A stretch of DNA of 28,689 nt from assembly GCA_002433025.1 (NCBI GenBank), contig DJGZ01000091.1, positions 1-28,689 of the forward strand. Reading direction: 5' to 3'. Under the pieces are notes generated by a model that did not search any database, was not told where the DNA came from, and was given only the letters and a program-made list of their open reading frames with translations. Origin of the DNA: Bacteroidales bacterium UBA5833. Lineage in GTDB: Bacteria > Bacteroidota > Bacteroidia > Bacteroidales > Lentimicrobiaceae. The position numbers were made by a program, and so were the translations under genes. Every line of letters begins with the position of its first letter. Within the stretch, counting starts at the first letter, position 1. This document shows, in pieces, positions 24,563-28,689 of this stretch.

Positions 24563-24882
24563 ACAAGTATTTTTAACGACACGGGCAATAACATGCCATC
24601 TCCTTTAGTGCGGATAAACGGAGGAATTGAGGTGGGTTGGGTTGGCACGTTGCATACACGAATCCGATACAGTCAGAGATTTATTTTTTACAGAAATTCT
24701 TACAATTTAAGCGGAGTGATTCAGCCTGATTAGCTGAACGGATATTCGCATAAAGCTAGTACAGGTAAGGTAAAATCACCGATAATAATTTATTAAAATA
24801 GCCGGGCCTGAAAATCAAAAGTAATATCTTTGCGCTACTGTTATTCCAAAAACAATCAACTGTAACTTTAAAAAAATACACT
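24563..24882. other. Intergenic region between the Fic gene and kbl
   Basis: About 320 bases without a gene. Besides the kbl -7 element there is only a short hairpin (TTCAGC at 24720-24725 and GCTGAA at 24733-24738) with no T run. Confidence 0.5.
24825..24832 (+). promoter_or_regulatory. -7 promoter element of kbl
   Basis: TATCTTTG is an exact TAnnTTTG match and is followed by GCGC, as often seen in this phylum. No clear TTTG lies 18-21 bases upstream. The leader would be about 45 bases. Confidence 0.5.
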
Positions 24883-26076
24883 ATGTACGATCGTCTTCAG
24901 GCCCATCTGCAGAAAGAACTGGCCGACATCCGGGAAGCCGGACTTTACAAGAATGAACGGGTTATCACCACTCCCCAGGGTGCTGAAATCAAGGTGAACA
25001 GCGGCGCCGAAGTGCTGAACTTCTGTGCAAACAACTACCTCGGATTATCAAACAATCCCAAACTGATCGCCGCCGCCAAGGAAGCCCTCGATACCCACGG
25101 TTACGGACTTTCGTCGGTTCGTTTTATCTGCGGCACCCAGGACCTTCACAAAAGACTGGAAGCCAAAATCGCCGAATTTTTCGGCACGGAAGATACCATT
25201 CTGTATGCAGCCTGTTTCGATGCCAACGGTGGTGTGTTTGAACCCCTTCTCGGTGAAGAGGATGCCATTATTTCTGATTCCCTCAACCACGCGTCCATCA
25301 TCGACGGCGTTCGCCTCTGCAAGGCACAGCGCTACCGTTATGCCAACGCCGATATGGCCGACCTGGAAGAGCAGCTTAAACTTGCCCAGGCACAGCGTTT
25401 CAGGCTGATTGTTACCGACGGCGTATTCTCTATGGACGGCAACGTCGCCCCCATGGACAAAATTCACGAACTGGCTCAGAAATACGATGCCATGGTGATG
25501 GTTGATGAGTGTCACTCTGCCGGTGTGGTTGGCGAAACCGGCCGCGGGGTAACCGAGCTTTTCAACATCCGCGGAAAGATTGAAATCATTACCGGTACGC
25601 TGGGTAAGGCCTTTGGCGGCGCCATCGGCGGATTTACCACCGGTAAAAAGGAAATCATCGAAATGCTGCGTCAGCGCTCGCGTCCCTACCTCTTCTCAAA
25701 CTCCATCCCTCCCACCGTTGCTTCCGCCGGTATCAAGATGTTTGATATGATGGCCGAAACCAATGAACTGCAGGATCGTTTGCACGAGAATACCGCTTAT
25801 TTCGTGAAGAGGATGGTAGATGCAGGATTTGACATCAAACCTACCCGCAGCGCCATTTGCGCCGTGATGCTTTACGATGCCAAGCTGAGCCAGGATATGG
25901 CCGCTAAATTATTGGACGAAGGCATTTACGTGATCGGATTCTACTACCCGGTTGTGCCCAAAGGACAGGCCCGTATCCGCGTTCAGATCTCAGCCGCCCA
26001 CAAGCGCGAGCATCTGGATAAATGTATTGCAGCCTTTACCAAAGTTGGGAAGGAACTTGGAGTACTGAAGGGATAA
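24883..26076 (+). CDS. kbl: Glycine C-acetyltransferase (2-amino-3-ketobutyrate CoA ligase)
   Basis: Pyridoxal-phosphate enzyme that cleaves 2-amino-3-ketobutyrate with CoA to give glycine and acetyl-CoA, completing threonine breakdown begun by Tdh. The 397-residue protein has the PLP lysine Lys242 in GTLGKAFGGAIGG. The family's NYLGLSNNP, SVRFICGTQDLHKRLE, SDSLNHASIIDG and VDECHSAG motifs are also visible. Length matches the family. Alternative alpha-oxoamine synthases (BioF, Spt) share the fold, but the sequence reads as Kbl throughout and tdh lies 2.2 kb away on the opposite strand. It has its own promoter element and a strong terminator, so it is a single-gene unit. Confidence 0.95.
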   Translation: MYDRLQAHLQKELADIREAGLYKNERVITTPQGAEIKVNSGAEVLNFCANNYLGLSNNPKLIAAAKEALDTHGYGLSSVRFICGTQDLHKRLEAKIAEFFGTEDTILYAACFDANGGVFEPLLGEEDAIISDSLNHASIIDGVRLCKAQRYRYANADMADLEEQLKLAQAQRFRLIVTDGVFSMDGNVAPMDKIHELAQKYDAMVMVDECHSAGVVGETGRGVTELFNIRGKIEIITGTLGKAFGGAIGGFTTGKKEIIEMLRQRSRPYLFSNSIPPTVASAGIKMFDMMAETNELQDRLHENTAYFVKRMVDAGFDIKPTRSAICAVMLYDAKLSQDMAAKLLDEGIYVIGFYYPVVPKGQARIRVQISAAHKREHLDKCIAAFTKVGKELGVLKG

Positions 26077-26101
26077 AATCCTCCCGCTTACGATTTTCAT
26101 G

Positions 26102-26129
26102 ACGCCCGGTTATCGACCCGGGCGTTTTT
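26102..26129 (+). terminator. Rho-independent terminator of kbl
   Basis: ACGCCCGG at 26102-26109 pairs perfectly with CCGGGCGT at 26118-26125 across an 8-base loop, followed directly by a T run to 26129. It lies 26 bases after the kbl stop codon. Confidence 0.88.
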
Positions 26130-26413
26130 GCTTTCTGCAGGATTTTCAGCATTAACAATCAGAAGAGTTGGCTCCGAGGCGCAGCTGCGCGTTAGAGCAG
26201 ATCGGGGGAATGCAAAATGTTATGTAAATCCAAAGTTCAACTTTCGATTTACATAAAACATCTTGTTTCGTAAGCCTGATTAACCACCTAACCCAAACCG
26301 GTCAGGTTGGATCAAGACATGTTCTATCCTTGCAACCATCTTTATTTTTAACTTGTCTTTGATTCAGCAGGAGTTCGGGCGTCTTATAATTTCTGACGGG
26401 CGTGAATCATGTT
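26130..26413. other. Convergent gap between kbl and recQ
   Basis: About 280 bases with no gene. The only structure is the long near-palindrome at 26220-26256. I see no clear recQ terminator. Confidence 0.5.
26220..26256. repeat. 37-bp near-perfect palindrome
   Basis: TTATGTAAATC at 26220-26230 pairs with GATTTACATAA at 26246-26256. Inside, AAAGTT and AACTTT also pair around a single central C, leaving one C/C mismatch at each junction. Flanking ATG and CAT words extend it with a small bulge. It lies between converging genes and could be a protein-binding site or an end-of-transcript structure for recQ. Confidence 0.6.
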
Positions 26414-28570
26414 TCATTTTTTATCCGCTTCAATCACCGCCCTGATTTCATGATACTGAAACCCATCCCCCAGCGCCTCTTTCAGGGTTTTCAGCGAAAC
26501 GGTACCATGTGTCTTAATGGCTGCACGGATGGCCGGGGCCTTCGTGATATCGATCAGTTGATGCAGCTGTATTTCTCCGGTCGGAAGAAAGCCGGTCAGA
26601 TGGTTATAGATGGTCTGAATGGTCAACTCCCGCTCAGCGGCAATCTGTTCTACCGTTTTACCTTGCCGGAACAGTTCAAGCGAAAGGGCGCCGGGCCGCA
26701 CCTTACTCAATTTTGGCGTTTTTGGCATTTTTGGCTTTCTCTCCCTTCCGCCTCCGGGCATTTTCAGATGTATGCGGCTTCCTATCCCCGTTTTATCACA
26801 ATAATCGTTGATGACCTCCAGAAATTCACTTCCGTACTTATTGATCTTGAAATCACCAAATCCTGTGATTATTTTCAGGTGTTCTTTCGTCAGCGGAAGC
26901 AGCGAGGCCATTTCAATCAGGCTGGAATCTCCCAGCACCATATAGGCCGGCACTCCTTCCGAATCAGCAATCAGGCGGCGCAAATTTTTCAGGTTTTTCA
27001 GCAGTTCTTCATTTTCGGTGGAGACCTTTGGAGCGGCTGCCTTTTGTTTCCGGGGTTCGGATGCTTTCAGCAACTGAACCGATGCTTTGCCTTTCAGAAT
27101 TTCGCGGCTCCGGTCATTCAGTTTCAGCACCGGGTATTGTCCTTCGGTAACATCCAACAATCCCTGCGAAAGCAATTGATTAAATACATCATACCATTCC
27201 TGTTCGGTATTTTCCTTACCTACACCCCAGGTTTTAAAGGTTTTCTGTTCAGGGGTAAACTTCTGAAGATCCGCGCCACGAAGGTATTCAACGGTAGTTT
27301 TAATCCCATACCGCTCATCCAGCCGCGCTACGGCCGATAAGGCTTTTTGAGCAGGAATGGTTCCGTCGTAAGTGGTGTATTTGCCGAGGCAAAAGTCGCA
27401 GGAGTTGCACATGCCATGATGCGCCTCGTTGAAGTAATTCATCAACTGTTGCCGCCGGCATTGACGGGCTTCGGCAAATTTTGACATTTTTTCGAGCTTA
27501 CGGTACATGATGTCTGCATGTTCCGGATCGGTGCCATTGTCGATAAAATAGCCGAGTTTGGCCACATCGCCCCTGCTGTAGAAAAGAATGGCATCGGCCC
27601 TTAGCCCGTCGCGTCCGGCCCTGCCGGTTTCCTGGTAATAGCTTTCGATGTTTTTCGGTAGATCGGCGTGTATTACAAACCGCACATCGGGTTTGTCGAT
27701 GCCCATCCCGAATGCGATGGTTGCAACAATGATTTTTATACGGTCATGGATAAAATCATCCTGTACTTTTTGCCGCACCCCTCTTTCAAGGCCGGCATGA
27801 TAACACTCAGCCAGGTACCCCATGGATTTCAGGTCAGCCGCCATCATTTCGGTTGATTTCCGGGAGAGACAATAGATGATCCCTGAATTCTCCTTTTGTT
27901 TGTCGAGATATACCGGTAAGAATTCGTCTATCAGGTATTTATCCATCACAAAATACCAGATATTGGCCCGGTTAAAGGAGGAGATGAACCTTTTCTCATT
28001 GTTCAGTTTCAGTTGAACAGCGATGTCGTCGCGGGTAAGTTTATCGGCGCTGGCGGTCAGTGCCATCACCGGAACGCAGGGAAACTGCTCCTTAAGCGAG
28101 CCGAGGGCAAGGTAGTCGGGCCTGAAATCGTGCCCCCAGTGTGAGATGCAGTGGGCTTCGTCGATGGCGAAGAGCGAAACTTTAGTTTCCCCGAGCAGGT
28201 TCTTCAGTGCATTTTCAGCCGAAATCCGCTCCGGGGCGACATAACAAAGCTTTAATTTATTGTTTCTGAGTAGGTTCAGCACCCTGTTTTGCTCGGAGGC
28301 CGATTGCGATGAATTCAGGAATTCAGCCGCCACCCCGCTGTTTTTCAATCCGTCAACCTGATCTTTCATCAGGGCGATCAGGGGAGAGACCACGATGGTT
28401 ACCCCCTCTTTCATCAGGGCCGGAATCTGATAGCAGACCGATTTGCCGCCTCCGGTTGGCATAATTACCAGGGTGTCTTTACCGGCTAATGCCGATGTAA
28501 TCACTTCCTCCTGGTTGAGGCGGAAATGATCGTAACCGAAGTATTTTTTAAGTAATGCCTGAGGATTCAT
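26414..28570 (-). CDS. recQ: ATP-dependent DNA helicase RecQ
   Basis: A 3'-5' DNA helicase for recombination and fork repair. The 718-residue protein has Walker A MPTGGGKS (37-44), the DEAH box AIDEAHCISHWGHDFRPDY (137-140 for DEAH), and helicase motifs IIVATIAFGMGIDKPDVRFV and YYQETGRAGRDG. The RQC zinc site is built from CRRQQLMNYF and CNSCDFC near residues 363-390. An HRDC domain lies at about 520-595. The last 90 residues hold an extra helix-turn-helix module (TVEQIAAERELTIQTIYNHL), seen in many Bacteroidota RecQ proteins and absent from the E. coli enzyme. GGATTTT-type heptamers begin immediately upstream of the ATG at 28570. It stands alone on its strand. Confidence 0.96.
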   Translation of the reverse strand: MNPQALLKKYFGYDHFRLNQEEVITSALAGKDTLVIMPTGGGKSVCYQIPALMKEGVTIVVSPLIALMKDQVDGLKNSGVAAEFLNSSQSASEQNRVLNLLRNNKLKLCYVAPERISAENALKNLLGETKVSLFAIDEAHCISHWGHDFRPDYLALGSLKEQFPCVPVMALTASADKLTRDDIAVQLKLNNEKRFISSFNRANIWYFVMDKYLIDEFLPVYLDKQKENSGIIYCLSRKSTEMMAADLKSMGYLAECYHAGLERGVRQKVQDDFIHDRIKIIVATIAFGMGIDKPDVRFVIHADLPKNIESYYQETGRAGRDGLRADAILFYSRGDVAKLGYFIDNGTDPEHADIMYRKLEKMSKFAEARQCRRQQLMNYFNEAHHGMCNSCDFCLGKYTTYDGTIPAQKALSAVARLDERYGIKTTVEYLRGADLQKFTPEQKTFKTWGVGKENTEQEWYDVFNQLLSQGLLDVTEGQYPVLKLNDRSREILKGKASVQLLKASEPRKQKAAAPKVSTENEELLKNLKNLRRLIADSEGVPAYMVLGDSSLIEMASLLPLTKEHLKIITGFGDFKINKYGSEFLEVINDYCDKTGIGSRIHLKMPGGGRERKPKMPKTPKLSKVRPGALSLELFRQGKTVEQIAAERELTIQTIYNHLTGFLPTGEIQLHQLIDITKAPAIRAAIKTHGTVSLKTLKEALGDGFQYHEIRAVIEADKK

Positions 28571-28594
28571 GGATTTTGGATTTTGGATTTCGGA
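28571..28594. repeat. Heptamer repeat upstream of recQ
   Basis: GGATTTT, GGATTTT and GGATTTC follow in tandem directly next to the recQ start codon. The same unit appears at 21376-21393 next to the mnmA fragment start, and in two copies near 1694-1709. Confidence 0.6.
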
Positions 28595-28627
28595 CTGATT
28601 GCTTTATTCATCGTTGTTTTTGTTAAG

Positions 28628-28654
28628 ACAGGATTAACAGGATTGACAGGATTT
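28628..28654. repeat. Nonamer tandem repeat ACAGGATTN
   Basis: Three exact-phase copies: ACAGGATTA, ACAGGATTG and ACAGGATTT. I know this unit as a widely dispersed intergenic repeat in bacterial genomes. The array may continue degenerately beyond 28654 (TCAGG). Confidence 0.7.
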
Positions 28655-28689
28655 TCAGGTTCCAAAGTTTACTGATGCCGGTGAATTTT

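Noticed and set aside
26402..27340. 312-codon open frame on the plus strand
   Set aside because: It is antisense to recQ, whose product is fully recognisable; it has no domain of its own.

Overview
The window looks like chromosomal DNA of a member of the Bacteroidota, most likely Bacteroidales-like; I infer this and cannot place it to genus. The evidence is several proteins with Type IX secretion (T9SS) C-terminal sorting domains, promoter-like TAnnTTTG (-7) and TTG/TTTG (-33) elements, weak Shine-Dalgarno sites, an acpP-fabF-rnc operon, and a short-chain-dehydrogenase-type threonine dehydrogenase paired with kbl. I see no rRNA, tRNA or CRISPR array.

Layout. Positions 1-1654 hold a broken T9SS fragment followed by an intact secreted Asp-box (BNR) protein that shares its 3' end. 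Positions 1828-4077 (minus) are the core lipid/RNA operon acpP-fabF-rnc. Positions 4500-14629 are an unusual accessory block. On the plus strand it has a tiny membrane protein, a 1200-residue membrane-anchored protein ending in a zinc ribbon, a lipoprotein, a small membrane protein and a Tll0287-like c-heme lipoprotein. On the minus strand a probable operon encodes a zinc ribbon-Yip1 protein, a protein with five zinc ribbons and one membrane anchor, a PH-like membrane protein and a zinc ribbon-AIM24 protein. Four proteins in this block therefore carry the same kind of CxxC-CxxC ribbon, each predicted to face the cytoplasm. This is the best candidate here for an undescribed system.

Positions 15118-17050 (minus) hold a LpxH-like metallophosphoesterase and the tRNA thiolase mnmA. 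Positions 17573-21195 are a T9SS block: a small gene split by a C10 tract and two large secreted proteins with nearly identical 3' ends. A 13-codon copy of the mnmA start lies on the far side of this block. Positions 21749-26076 hold tdh (minus) and kbl (plus), which together convert threonine to glycine plus acetyl-CoA, with a self-contained Fic AMPylase and its probable operator array between them. Positions 26414-28570 (minus) are recQ.

The gaps are rich in repeats: degenerate heptamer arrays at many gene boundaries, two MITE/REP-like palindromic units, a perfect 18-bp palindrome upstream of tdh, a 37-bp near-palindrome after kbl and a nonamer repeat at the right edge.
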